A DNA stretch of 26,308 nt from assembly GCA_026415995.1 (NCBI GenBank), contig JAOAGB010000102.1:1-26308 (forward strand). Direction: 5' to 3'. Below, in pieces: positions 16,359 to 25,095 of the stretch. The translations under genes and the position numbers were made by a program. Position 1 is the stretch's first letter, and each line of letters starts with the position of its first letter. The notes below the pieces were generated by a model. That model was not told the origin of the DNA, ran no database searches, and saw only the letters and a list, made by a program, of their open reading frames with translations. The stretch is from Thermodesulfovibrio sp. GTDB lineage: Bacteria; Nitrospirota; Thermodesulfovibrionia; Thermodesulfovibrionales; Thermodesulfovibrionaceae.

Positions 16359-18292
16359 TGGGTAAAAAGGTTTTTCACGAACTTATATCTCTTGATGAGG
16401 CAAAAGAAAGGCTTTTTACTAATTTAAAGAGATTTGTCTCACTTCCTGTTACTACAGAGACAGTTTTAGTTAAAGATGCTTTAGGAAGAATTACAGCAGA
16501 ACCAGTTTTTGCAAAATTTTCTTCTCCCTATTTTCATTCTGCTGCAATGGATGGTTATGCGGTAAGGGCAAAAGATACATTTACCGCTACCGAGCGAGAC
16601 CCTGTAAGATTAAAAATCGGTATTGATGCTCACTGGATTGAGACAGGAGATCCGATCCCAAATGGTTTTGATGCTGTAATTCCAATCGAAGATGTAACTA
16701 TAAAAGAAACCTTCATAGAAATTTATTCATCTGTATCACCTTACCATGATGTAAGACCTGTCGGAGAGGATATTGTAGCTACAGAGCTAATCATTCCAGA
16801 AAGTCATATAGTTAGAGCTGTTGATATTGGTGCTATGCTTGCCAGTGGGATAATAGAGATAAATGTGCGCAAGAAACCAATCATTGGAATAATACCAACG
16901 GGATCAGAGTTGATTCCTCCAGAAAAATTAAAAGAAAGATTGCCTCAACCACCTGAATTAATTGAGTATAATTCAGCGGTATTGGGAAATTTAGTTACAG
17001 ACACAGGAGCAAAGTCAAAATTATATCCTATAGTTTTAGATGACAAGGATGAAATGAAAAAGGCAGTTTTATCTGCCATTGAAGAATGTGACATTTTGAT
17101 CTTAAATGCTGGTTCTGGATATGGAAAGGAAGATTTTACATATAAAGTTATTGATGAACTTGGCCATGTTATTATAAACGGCGTAGCAATAAAGCCAGGC
17201 AAACCATTTATAGCAGGATTTATTAAAAACAAACCAGTTTTAGGAATTCCCGGTTATCCTGTATCAGCTTTTTTGTGTTTTGATCTATTCGTCAAACCGT
17301 TAATTGAAATTTATTTAGGTATATCAATAAAAAAAGAGGAAAAACTTAAAGCAACACTTTCAAGGCCAATATCATCAAACTTAGGTGTCGATGAGTTTGT
17401 TAGGGTCAAGGTGGGAAGGGTAGGGGATAAACATATTGTAACGCCTATGGGAAGAGGAGCAGGACTTCTTATGTCTGTTGTACGAGCCGATGGGTACATT
17501 GTAATTCCAAAGGGTTCTGAAGGTTTTTCACAGGGGCATGAATTGACTGTGCACTTGTGGAGAGGTAAAGATGAGATTGATAACACTATAGTATGTATAG
17601 GTAGTCACGATAATACGCTTGATGTTTTATATAATTTTTTAAGAAAACGTCATCCTAATATAACACTTTCTTCTGCTCATGTGGGTTCGATGGGTGGATT
17701 GGTGGCTATTAAAAAAGGAGAAGCACACATTGCTGGAACTCATTTACTTGATGAAGCTACTGGACAATACAATGTGCCTTTTATTAAAAGGCTTATGCCT
17801 GACAAAAAAGTTATACTTATAAATCTTGTATATAGAATTCAAGGTCTCATTGTTAAAAAGGGAAATCCAAAGAATATAAGAGGATTTGAAGACCTCATAA
17901 GAGAGGATGTGATATTTATAAACAGACAATCAGGTTCTGGTACAAGACTTTTACTTGATAAACATCTTAAAGAACTGGGTATTTCTACATCATTAATAAA
18001 GGGATATGATAAAGATGAATATACTCATATGGGAGTAGCTTCGGCAGTGCTTACAGGTAGAGCTGATGTGGGGCTTGGAATTCTTGCCTCTGCTCAATCT
18101 TTAGGGCTTGATTTTATACCTGTAGCAGAAGAAAGATATGATCTTCTTATCCCTTTCGAATTTAATGAACTTCCGATAATTCAGGCATTGTTGAAAATTA
18201 TTATTGAAGACAAGGAATTTAGAGAAACAGTTATACACCTTGGTGGCTATGACGTGCGTGATATGGGAAAAATTATTTATAAAAATTCCTAA
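16358..18292 (+). CDS. moeA: MoeA molybdopterin molybdotransferase fused to a periplasmic-binding-protein-like domain
   Basis: Residues 1-405 are MoeA, which inserts molybdate into adenylated molybdopterin in the last step of cofactor synthesis: AAMDGYAVRA near 63, ETGDPIPNGFDAVIPIEDV near 95, IPTGSELI near 180, NAGSGYGKEDFTYKVIDELG near 250 and KPGKPFIAGF. Residues about 410-640 form a second domain of the PBP-like type seen in some molybdenum proteins (VCIGSHDNTLDVL, HVGSMGGLVAIKKGEAHIAGTHLLD, INRQSGSGTRLLLD, GRADVGLGI). The full 644 residues exceed the usual 400 for MoeA. It has no signal peptide, so the binding domain works in the cytoplasm, perhaps to sense or hold a ligand, which is unknown. 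It follows fdhE, fitting molybdo-formate dehydrogenase assembly. Its stop overlaps the convergent peptidase gene by four bases. Confidence 0.93.
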   Translation: MGKKVFHELISLDEAKERLFTNLKRFVSLPVTTETVLVKDALGRITAEPVFAKFSSPYFHSAAMDGYAVRAKDTFTATERDPVRLKIGIDAHWIETGDPIPNGFDAVIPIEDVTIKETFIEIYSSVSPYHDVRPVGEDIVATELIIPESHIVRAVDIGAMLASGIIEINVRKKPIIGIIPTGSELIPPEKLKERLPQPPELIEYNSAVLGNLVTDTGAKSKLYPIVLDDKDEMKKAVLSAIEECDILILNAGSGYGKEDFTYKVIDELGHVIINGVAIKPGKPFIAGFIKNKPVLGIPGYPVSAFLCFDLFVKPLIEIYLGISIKKEEKLKATLSRPISSNLGVDEFVRVKVGRVGDKHIVTPMGRGAGLLMSVVRADGYIVIPKGSEGFSQGHELTVHLWRGKDEIDNTIVCIGSHDNTLDVLYNFLRKRHPNITLSSAHVGSMGGLVAIKKGEAHIAGTHLLDEATGQYNVPFIKRLMPDKKVILINLVYRIQGLIVKKGNPKNIRGFEDLIREDVIFINRQSGSGTRLLLDKHLKELGISTSLIKGYDKDEYTHMGVASAVLTGRADVGLGILASAQSLGLDFIPVAEERYDLLIPFEFNELPIIQALLKIIIEDKEFRETVIHLGGYDVRDMGKIIYKNS

Positions 18293-19245
18293 CTTTCTTG
18301 CTTTTTCACTTCTTCAATAGCTTTTTGTATGGCATCTGAGTCAATTTCAAGGATTCGTTTTGCACCGATAAATCTTTTTATATAATAAGGAGCATCTAAG
18401 CTATCTATGGTAACTTTTTTTGACTTTGAAGAGGCGTGAATAAATAAATTGTCTCCAATATATATTCCTACATGAGAAGGGAATTTTGCATATGTTCTGA
18501 AAAATACGAGATCACCCGGCTTAAGTTCCTCTTTGTCAATGGTTATTCCTTTAGCAAATTGCTCCCTTGCACTTCTCGGCAAATCAATTCCCACTAAGGA
18601 ATAAACCTTCTTTACAAAAAATGAGCAGTCAAGACCGTTAAAATTGTTACCTCCAAATCTATATGGTAAATGGAGCATTTTCTTTGCAAATAAAAGTATT
18701 CTTTCTGTTATACTTAGTTTAGATAAATCTTCTGATGCTTTTATTTCTTCAATCTCATCTAATTTAGTTTCATTCTCCATATTTGCAGCAGATAATACAG
18801 GCACTCTTTCATTTGTTCTAATAGATATATTTTCAATTGGAGTTGCAATTTTTTTAACGATTAATTTTTGTCCTACACTAAGTTTATTTTTATTTAAGTT
18901 ATTTAATCTTTTTAACTCATCAACTGAAATATTATATTTATTTGCTATTCTGAAAAGATTTTCACCTTTTTTTACCGTATGATATTGAATAGAAACATCA
19001 TTATTTTGAGTCTGGCTTTTATTCTTTACTTTTATTGATTTATTATCTGGTATCTCCAATTTCATTCCAACTTTTAATTTTTTATCTTTTAAATTATTTG
19101 CTCTTTTTATATCATCAATGGATACATTGAATTTTTTGGCTATTTCCCATAAATTGTCTCCATTTTTAACGGTATATGTCTGAGCGAAAACAATACATGG
19201 AAAAAGTATGATAGAGAATATGAAAATATATATTTTATTTAACAT
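18289..19245 (-). CDS. LysM-NlpC/P60 peptidoglycan hydrolase
   Basis: This exported 318-residue enzyme probably cuts peptide bonds in peptidoglycan. A signal peptide (about 1-21, ending CIVFA) is followed by two LysM motifs that bind glycan, at about 23-67 (YTVKNGDNLWEIAKKFNVS) and 88-131 (HTVKKGENLFRIANKYNIS). A linker leads to an NlpC/P60 domain at about 180-305 with the catalytic triad Cys207 (GLDCSFFV), His258 (SHVGIYIG) and His270 (LFIHASS). The start at 19245 has a strong GGAGGTGA Shine-Dalgarno. It lies 12 bases after scpB and should be cotranscribed with it. Confidence 0.93.
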   Translation of the reverse strand: MLNKIYIFIFSIILFPCIVFAQTYTVKNGDNLWEIAKKFNVSIDDIKRANNLKDKKLKVGMKLEIPDNKSIKVKNKSQTQNNDVSIQYHTVKKGENLFRIANKYNISVDELKRLNNLNKNKLSVGQKLIVKKIATPIENISIRTNERVPVLSAANMENETKLDEIEEIKASEDLSKLSITERILLFAKKMLHLPYRFGGNNFNGLDCSFFVKKVYSLVGIDLPRSAREQFAKGITIDKEELKPGDLVFFRTYAKFPSHVGIYIGDNLFIHASSKSKKVTIDSLDAPYYIKRFIGAKRILEIDSDAIQKAIEEVKKQES

Positions 19246-19257
19246 ATAGTCACCTCC

Positions 19258-19800
19258 TTAAGCAGCGTTAATTTGTTGAAAGTCATCTATATTTGGTAAT
19301 TCATTTAAACTCGATATACCAAAGAGTTTTAAAAATTCTTTGGTTGTACCATAAAGAAATGGTCGTCCAGGTACATCTTTTTTCCCTATAATTTTAATAA
19401 GTTTTCTATCAAGCAAAGTTTTTATTGCATAATCTGAGTTTACACTTCTGATTTTATCTATTTCTGCTTTAGTAATGGGTTGTTTATATGCTATTATAGC
19501 TAAAGTTTCCAAAGCCTGTTCTGAAAGTTTATTGTTTAATGTTTTATTCTTAAAAAGTGTTAACCACTCTGAATATTTTGGATTTGTAACCATTTGGTAG
19601 CTTTCATCTATTTGAATTATTAAAATCCCGGATTCTTTTTCTTTGTATTCATTAATAAGGGTATCTAAAATTATCTTTATTTCTAATTCAGAAATACTAA
19701 ACAATGAGGCTAAAAACTTTTGTGAAATAGGTTTTTCTGATATGAAAAGTAAAGCTTCTATTATTCTTTTTATTTGTTCATCTTTTTGGAACAAATGCAT
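19258..19800 (-). CDS. scpB: Segregation and condensation protein B
   Basis: ScpB is a kleisin-binding partner in the SMC-ScpA complex that compacts and separates chromosomes. The 180 residues form two winged-helix domains; the first begins KRIIEALLFISEKPIS and the second contains the hallmark ETLAIIAYKQPITKAEIDKIR followed by GRPFLYGTTKEFLKLFGI. ScpA is not adjacent in this window, which is less usual. The ATG at 19800 has no Shine-Dalgarno; a near-consensus promoter lies eight bases upstream, so the message is probably leaderless. Confidence 0.95.
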   Translation of the reverse strand: MHLFQKDEQIKRIIEALLFISEKPISQKFLASLFSISELEIKIILDTLINEYKEKESGILIIQIDESYQMVTNPKYSEWLTLFKNKTLNNKLSEQALETLAIIAYKQPITKAEIDKIRSVNSDYAIKTLLDRKLIKIIGKKDVPGRPFLYGTTKEFLKLFGISSLNELPNIDDFQQINAA

Positions 19801-19808
19801 GGCAACTC

Positions 19809-19838
19809 ATTATACAAAATTTGAAATTAATTTTTCAA
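19809..19838 (-). promoter_or_regulatory. Promoter of scpB and the LysM peptidase gene, leaderless geometry
   Basis: On the minus strand, TTGAAA (19838-19833), an 18-base spacer and a perfect TATAAT (19814-19809) precede the scpB ATG at 19800 by eight bases. There is no room for a Shine-Dalgarno. Leaderless initiation is inferred. Confidence 0.6.
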
Positions 19839-19913
19839 CTTTTTGTGTTTTTTCATAAGTAGGGTTTAATCTTTCCTTGGCTGTTATATTTTAAAATATA
19901 CAAAAGAATAAAA

Positions 19914-19943
19914 TTTACTTTTCCATAAATTCTATGATAGAAT
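19914..19943 (+). promoter_or_regulatory. Promoter of the acetyl-CoA synthetase operon
   Basis: TTTACT (19914-19919), an 18-base spacer and TAGAAT (19938-19943) end ten bases before the ATG at 19954. The -35 box and spacer match those of the rpiB promoter. The leader would be about three or four bases. Confidence 0.5.
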
Positions 19944-19953
19944 TTAAAAATTT

Positions 19954-22041
19954 ATGATTGAGGCTATATTTAATCCTTCTTCAATAGCAGTAATTGGAGC
20001 TTCCGCAGAGGAAAAAAAAGTAGGATATGCTGTCTTAAAAAATCTTATAGACGGGTATAATGGCAAGATTTTTCCAGTAAATCCGGGAAGAAGGGAAATT
20101 TTATCACTTCCCTGTTATCCCTCAGTTTCAGCAATCCCCGATAAAGTTGACCTCGCTGTGATTGTTATTCCAGCAAAAGCTGTTGCAGAGGCTTTACAAG
20201 ACTGTGCAATAGCAGGAGTTAAAGGAGTTGTGGTTATTACAGCTGGTTTTAAAGAGGTTGGTGGAGAAGGGGTTAAGAGGGAAAGAGAGATTGTAAATAT
20301 AATTAGAAAAGCTGGAATGAGGATGGTAGGACCTAATTGTCTTGGAGTTATGAACACTAAAATAAAAATGAATGCATCCTTTGCTGCAGAGATGCCGCCA
20401 GAAGGAAGAGTGGCATTCTTTTCACAATCAGGAGCCTTAGGAGTAGCAATTATAGATTGGGCTCTGGAAAATAATTTTGGATTTTCAAAATTTGTAAGTT
20501 TCGGCAATAAGGGAGACTTAAATGAAACAGATTTCCTCGAGTACTTCGCAAAAGACCCGGACACTGATGTCATACTTGGATATATTGAAGATATTGTGGA
20601 TGGTAAAAGATTTTTAGAAGTTACAAAAGAAGTTACAAAGATTAAACCTGTAATATTAGTAAAATCAGGCTCAACTGAAGCCGGTGCAAGAGCTGCTTCA
20701 TCTCATACTGGTGCTTTAGCGGGTTCTGATAGGGCATTTACTGAGGCATTCAGAAAAACAGGTGTAATAAGAGCTCAAGGAATTCAAGAGTTGTTTGATA
20801 TTGCTGAAATGTTTATTTCTAATAGAAAACCTAAGGGAAGAAGACTTTTGATTATTACAAATGCAGGAGGCCCAGGCATTATAGCTGCTGACGCTGCTGA
20901 TAGATTAGGGATAAAATTAGACCCGATGAATAGAGCTTCTATAGATGCCATTGCTGAGAAGCTTCCTTCAAATGCCTCTTTGTATAATCCTGTTGACATA
21001 ATAGGAGACGCAACTTCTGAAAGATATAAAATTGTTTTGGACCAGGCGTTAAAAGATGAAGTTGCTCAAGGAATATGTGTTATATTGACACCCCAAGCAA
21101 TGACAGATGTCGATAATATTGCCGATGTTGTAATCTCAGCTTCAAAAAATACTGAAAAACCAATTTTTACTACTTTTATTGGTGGACAAAGAATAAAAAA
21201 AGCGATAATGAGACTAAAAGCCAATAATATTCCTAATTTTACTGATCCTTCAGTGGCAATCAATGCATACAGCAAATTGATACATTTTGTTGAACTCATA
21301 AATAAAGAGAATCAGGATGATATTCCCATAGAAATACCATCAAGTAATATCAATAGAGCAAAGGAAATACTTGAGGGATTAAGATCCTCTGGAATTTCTG
21401 AAATAGGTGGAGAAGAGGCATTAGAAGTTTTATCTTTATATGGTTTTTCCTTTCCAGATAGAGCTCTTGCAAAAACTCCCATGGAGGCTGTTGCTATTGC
21501 TGAGAGAATAGGCTATCCAGTAGTGATGAAAGTTTCCTCTCCACACATACTTCATAAAACAGATGTGGGCGGTGTTAAATTAAATCTAATGAATGAGAAG
21601 TCTGTATATAATGCTTTTTTAGAAATTACATCTAATGTTCAAAGAGTTATGCCAGAAGCCTTTATTGAAGGTGTTATGGTATACGAGATGGTAACAGGAG
21701 GCAAAGAAATTATACTTGGCGTAAGTTATGATAAAACATTTGGACACATGATCATGTTTGGCTTAGGAGGAATTTATGTGGAGGTTTTAAAGGATGTTTC
21801 ATTTAGAATCATTCCTGTATCAGAGCAAGAAGCCTTTGAAATGATCAACGAGATAAAAGCGAGCCGAATACTTGACGGTGTTAGAGGTGAAAAGCCATAT
21901 GATAAAAAGGATATAGTAAATTGTATCAGGAAACTTTCAAAATTAGTTCAAGATTTTCCATTCATAAAAGAAGTTGATATAAATCCATACCTTGTCATGA
22001 ATAACGGTGGTATAGGTTTAGATGCAAGGATAATAATTTAA
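19954..22041 (+). CDS. ADP-forming acetyl-CoA synthetase, fused alpha and beta subunits
   Basis: This enzyme interconverts acetyl-CoA, ADP and phosphate with acetate, CoA and ATP. The 695-residue protein has a CoA-binding domain starting IFNPSSIAVIGASAEEKKVGY, a flavodoxin-like ligase domain with the phosphorylated histidine at residue 251 (SSHTGALAG), and a C-terminal ATP-grasp domain (about 475-695; GYPVVMKVSSPHILHKTDVGG, MIMFGLGGIYVEVLKD). The N-terminal motif confirms the start although no Shine-Dalgarno is present. Some relatives use other acyl-CoAs or modify proteins, but no acetyltransferase domain is seen here. The next gene resembles part of phosphotransacetylase, which supports a role in acetate/acetyl-CoA exchange. 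Confidence 0.9.
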   Translation: MIEAIFNPSSIAVIGASAEEKKVGYAVLKNLIDGYNGKIFPVNPGRREILSLPCYPSVSAIPDKVDLAVIVIPAKAVAEALQDCAIAGVKGVVVITAGFKEVGGEGVKREREIVNIIRKAGMRMVGPNCLGVMNTKIKMNASFAAEMPPEGRVAFFSQSGALGVAIIDWALENNFGFSKFVSFGNKGDLNETDFLEYFAKDPDTDVILGYIEDIVDGKRFLEVTKEVTKIKPVILVKSGSTEAGARAASSHTGALAGSDRAFTEAFRKTGVIRAQGIQELFDIAEMFISNRKPKGRRLLIITNAGGPGIIAADAADRLGIKLDPMNRASIDAIAEKLPSNASLYNPVDIIGDATSERYKIVLDQALKDEVAQGICVILTPQAMTDVDNIADVVISASKNTEKPIFTTFIGGQRIKKAIMRLKANNIPNFTDPSVAINAYSKLIHFVELINKENQDDIPIEIPSSNINRAKEILEGLRSSGISEIGGEEALEVLSLYGFSFPDRALAKTPMEAVAIAERIGYPVVMKVSSPHILHKTDVGGVKLNLMNEKSVYNAFLEITSNVQRVMPEAFIEGVMVYEMVTGGKEIILGVSYDKTFGHMIMFGLGGIYVEVLKDVSFRIIPVSEQEAFEMINEIKASRILDGVRGEKPYDKKDIVNCIRKLSKLVQDFPFIKEVDINPYLVMNNGGIGLDARIII

Positions 22042-22059
22042 AATAAAGGGGAGGGTAAA

Positions 22060-23118
22060 GTGATACCAATTTTTATAATATCAAATAGACCATTTACAGG
22101 TAAAAACTTTTTTGCCATAGGGTTAGCTTTAACATTAAAAGAAAAAGGCTATAGCGTTGGGTATATGAGACCTTTGGGCAGAGTACCTATTAAAAAGGGA
22201 GATGAAATTTTTGATGAAGAAGCTCTTTTTATTAGAGATATGTTAGGTCTTGATGATCCTTTAAATGTAATTTCTCCATTTGTATTTACCTATGAAGCTC
22301 AATATAGATTGTTGAATGGTGAGAATTTGGGTGTTAAAGAAAAGGTAAAAGAAGCCTTTCTGAAGCAAAGCAAGAAAGATTTTGTTATTGTAGTGGGCCC
22401 TAATAATATTTTTGAAGGTTATTCTCTTGACATTGACTCAATCAGACTAACAGAAGAAACAAACGGCAGCATCATCGCAATTCAGCATTGGGACAGTGAA
22501 CTTGCAATGGATGACATATTTGGAATAAAAGCAATTTCAGGAGATAGATTTATAGGAGCAGTAATAAATAAAGTTCCTTCAGAGCAATTTCATTATGTAA
22601 AAGAAAGAGTTGTTCCGTTCATGGATGGAAAAGGAGCTAAAATTTTAGGAATTTTTAAAAAAGATAAAATTTTAGAATCAGTTACCATAAGAAGACTCAT
22701 GGAAGCTATAAATGGTGGATTAGTTTGCTGTGAAGATAAATTAGAAGAGTTTGTTGAAAATTTATCAATCGGTGCAATGGATCCAGAAACAGCTTTATCC
22801 TATTTCCTCAGAATTCCAAATAAAGCTGTAATTACAGGTATCCATAGAACGGATATTCAGATAGTCGCTATGGAAACATCTACAAAGTGTCTTATTCTTA
22901 CAGGTGGCATGCATGTAAATGAAACTGTTACAGGAATAGCAAAAGCGAAAGGAATTCCCATAATAGTTACAGCTTTAGATACATTTACAGCAGTTGATAG
23001 AATGGAAAAACTTATGGGTAAGGCTGTGATTAGAGAGAAGAACAAGGCAATGAAGGCTAAAGAGGTTGTCAGTAATGATTTTGACTTGGATGAGTTCCTA
23101 AGAAGAGTAAAAAAATGA
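22060..23118 (+). CDS. Phosphotransacetylase-like protein: BioD-like P-loop domain plus DRTGG domain
   Basis: The 352-residue protein resembles the regulatory N-terminal part of long phosphotransacetylases and lacks the catalytic transferase domain. Residues 1-200 form a BioD-like nucleotide-binding domain with an altered P-loop, SNRPFTGKN, and GYMRPLGRVPI. Residues about 215-330 form a DRTGG domain (AVITGIHRTDIQIVAM, LILTGGMHVNETV, AKGIPIIVTALDTFTAVD). The start is a GTG at 22060 with a GGGGAGGG Shine-Dalgarno; the stop overlaps argB by four bases. Lying 18 bases after the ADP-forming acetyl-CoA synthetase, it may regulate that enzyme or acetyl-CoA level; this is inference. Confidence 0.8.
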   Translation: MIPIFIISNRPFTGKNFFAIGLALTLKEKGYSVGYMRPLGRVPIKKGDEIFDEEALFIRDMLGLDDPLNVISPFVFTYEAQYRLLNGENLGVKEKVKEAFLKQSKKDFVIVVGPNNIFEGYSLDIDSIRLTEETNGSIIAIQHWDSELAMDDIFGIKAISGDRFIGAVINKVPSEQFHYVKERVVPFMDGKGAKILGIFKKDKILESVTIRRLMEAINGGLVCCEDKLEEFVENLSIGAMDPETALSYFLRIPNKAVITGIHRTDIQIVAMETSTKCLILTGGMHVNETVTGIAKAKGIPIIVTALDTFTAVDRMEKLMGKAVIREKNKAMKAKEVVSNDFDLDEFLRRVKK

Positions 23119-23990
23119 CGGAAATAGAATTAGAATTACTTGAAAAGGCAAAAATACTCGTTGAAGCTCTTCCATATATAAGAAAATTTTATGGTAAAAC
23201 CTTTGTTATAAAATATGGAGGAGCTGCTCAAAAAGAAATTCAACTTAAAAATTCTTTTGCCCAAGACATAGTTTTATTAAACTTTATTGGGATAAGGACA
23301 ATCGTAGTTCATGGAGGTGGACCTAAAATTACCGAGTTAATGAAGAGGCTTGGAAAAGAACCTTCTTTTGTTCATGGACACAGAGTTACAGATAGAGAAA
23401 CAATGGAAATTGTTGAAATGGTTCTTGGAGGTGTAATTAACAAGGAGATTGTTCAATTAATAAATTCTCATGGAGGTAAGGCTATTGGACTTACAGGGAA
23501 GGACGGAAATCTAATAAAAGCTAAGAAAAAACACATAAAAATTAATGAGGAAGAAACTGATATCGGTTTTGTAGGAGAAATAGAAGATATAGCTACTGAA
23601 ATTCTTGAGAATTTACAAAGAGATAGTTTTATACCAGTCATTGCACCTATAGGATTTGATAAACAGGGTAATAGCTACAATATCAATGCTGACACGGTAG
23701 CATCAAGCATTGCTGTTGCAATGGGTGCTGAAAAGCTCATTCTTCTCACAGATGTTAAAGGAATAGCAGATGAAAAAGGGAATCATATCCCCACATTGAA
23801 AATTGATGAGTCATTAAAGCTTATAGAGGAAAAGGTTATAAGTGGAGGTATGATACCAAAAGTTTATGCTTGTCTTAATGCATTAACAGGTGGAGTTAAA
23901 AAAACGCATATAATAGATGGAAGAATTCCTCATAGTCTTCTTCTTGAAATTTTCACTAAAAAAGGTATAGGAACAGAGATTATTCTTTAA
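23115..23990 (+). CDS. argB: Acetylglutamate kinase
   Basis: ArgB phosphorylates N-acetylglutamate in the second step of arginine synthesis. The 291-residue length is typical. Family motifs include VIKYGGAAQ near residue 33 with the catalytic lysine, VVHGGGPKI near 68, NINADTVASSIAVAMGAEKLILLTDVKGI near 190 and SGGMIPKV near 245. The N-terminal helix (about residues 1-25) is of the kind involved in hexamer formation and arginine feedback in inhibited forms. It is coupled to the preceding gene by an ATGA overlap. No other arginine gene is in the window. Confidence 0.96.
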   Translation: MTEIELELLEKAKILVEALPYIRKFYGKTFVIKYGGAAQKEIQLKNSFAQDIVLLNFIGIRTIVVHGGGPKITELMKRLGKEPSFVHGHRVTDRETMEIVEMVLGGVINKEIVQLINSHGGKAIGLTGKDGNLIKAKKKHIKINEEETDIGFVGEIEDIATEILENLQRDSFIPVIAPIGFDKQGNSYNINADTVASSIAVAMGAEKLILLTDVKGIADEKGNHIPTLKIDESLKLIEEKVISGGMIPKVYACLNALTGGVKKTHIIDGRIPHSLLLEIFTKKGIGTEIIL

Positions 23991-23992
23991 TA

Positions 23993-24715
23993 ATGTCTAA
24001 AATCCGATTACTTATTGACTACGCAGAGATATTTAAGGGAAATATTATTGAATTATCTAAGGAGGATAAAAAATATCTTTTTAATGTTTTAAGGTGTTTA
24101 CCTGATGAAATAATTTTTATATTAGATGGTAAAGGCAAAATTTTTGAGGCAAAAATACTTGATAAAAGTAGTATTAAAATTATAGATGAACATAAAGGCA
24201 TAGTAGAAAATCAATTAGATTTAATTTTATGCCAAGCACTTCTCAAAGGTGAAAAGATGGATTTTGTAATACAAAAATCAACAGAATTGGGAGTAAAAAA
24301 AATTATACCCTTTATCAGTGATAGATGTGTTTTGAAACATACAAATAAAATTAAAAGATGGAAGAGAATTGCAAAAGAATCCTCTGAACAATGTGGTAGA
24401 TTAGTTGTTCCTGAGATAAACTCTTTAGAAAATTTTGATGACTTAATAAATCATATTGATAATGGTTTACTTTTTTGGGAAAAAGCAGAATCTTCCTTGC
24501 TTGATACTTTTTTTAGCTTAGACATTTCAAAACCCTTGTTTTTAATAATAGGTCCAGAAGGTGGATTTTCTTTGGAGGAAGTTAATAAGGCTTTGAAGAA
24601 AGGAATAAAAATAGCATCTTTAGGTCAGAGAATTCTCAGGGCTGAGACATCTGCTATTGTTTCTTTGTCATTAGTAAGTTTTTTATTGCAAAATTATGAT
24701 ATAATTAAAAAATGA
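23993..24715 (+). CDS. rsmE: 16S rRNA (uracil-1498-N3)-methyltransferase
   Basis: RsmE uses S-adenosylmethionine to methylate U1498 of 16S rRNA in the 30S subunit. The 240-residue protein has an N-terminal RNA-binding barrel (about 1-70) and a SPOUT knot domain with QKSTELGVKKIIPFISDRC near 90, LIIGPEGGFSLEEV near 185 and SLGQRILRAETSAIVSLSL near 208. The ATG lies two bases after the argB stop and the end overlaps rsfS by four bases. Confidence 0.95.
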   Translation: MSKIRLLIDYAEIFKGNIIELSKEDKKYLFNVLRCLPDEIIFILDGKGKIFEAKILDKSSIKIIDEHKGIVENQLDLILCQALLKGEKMDFVIQKSTELGVKKIIPFISDRCVLKHTNKIKRWKRIAKESSEQCGRLVVPEINSLENFDDLINHIDNGLLFWEKAESSLLDTFFSLDISKPLFLIIGPEGGFSLEEVNKALKKGIKIASLGQRILRAETSAIVSLSLVSFLLQNYDIIKK

Positions 24716-25095
24716 ATTTAACATCAAAGGAAAAAGCTTTAAAGATAGCTAAACTTTTGGATGACAAGAAGGCGTTAGATATAAAAATCCTTGAATTAAA
24801 GGATTTAACTATCATAACAGATTATTTTGTAATATGTTCTGCTGAAAGCACCACCCAGGTTAAAGCCTTTACAGAACATATTGAAGAACAAATGGAAAGG
24901 GAAGGTTTTAAGCCATTTAGTATAGAAGGATTTAATTATGCTCACTGGGTATTGTTAGATTATGGTGATGTTATAGTGCACATTTTTTTAGAAGAAACAA
25001 GGCATTATTACGACCTTGAACGTTTATGGCTTGACGCTCCAAGAATACCTTCCCAGACTTCTATCGAAGATAAAAACCTCGCAATGTATAAATAA
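24712..25095 (+). CDS. rsfS: Ribosomal silencing factor RsfS
   Basis: RsfS binds ribosomal protein uL14 and blocks subunit joining, lowering translation in starving cells. The 127 residues contain the family signatures LDDKKALDIKILELKDLTIITDYFVICSAES, TQVKAFTEHIEEQM, WVLLDYGDVIVHIFLEETRHYYDLERLW. It overlaps rsmE by four bases (ATGA). Its last 35 bases overlap the convergent TonB-like gene. In many bacteria rsfS sits with nadD; here that partner is absent. Confidence 0.95.
   Translation: MNLTSKEKALKIAKLLDDKKALDIKILELKDLTIITDYFVICSAESTTQVKAFTEHIEEQMEREGFKPFSIEGFNYAHWVLLDYGDVIVHIFLEETRHYYDLERLWLDAPRIPSQTSIEDKNLAMYK

Noticed and set aside
20115..20573. 152-residue open frame on the minus strand
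   Set aside because: It lies entirely inside the acetyl-CoA synthetase gene, antisense, with low-complexity composition and no recognisable motif.
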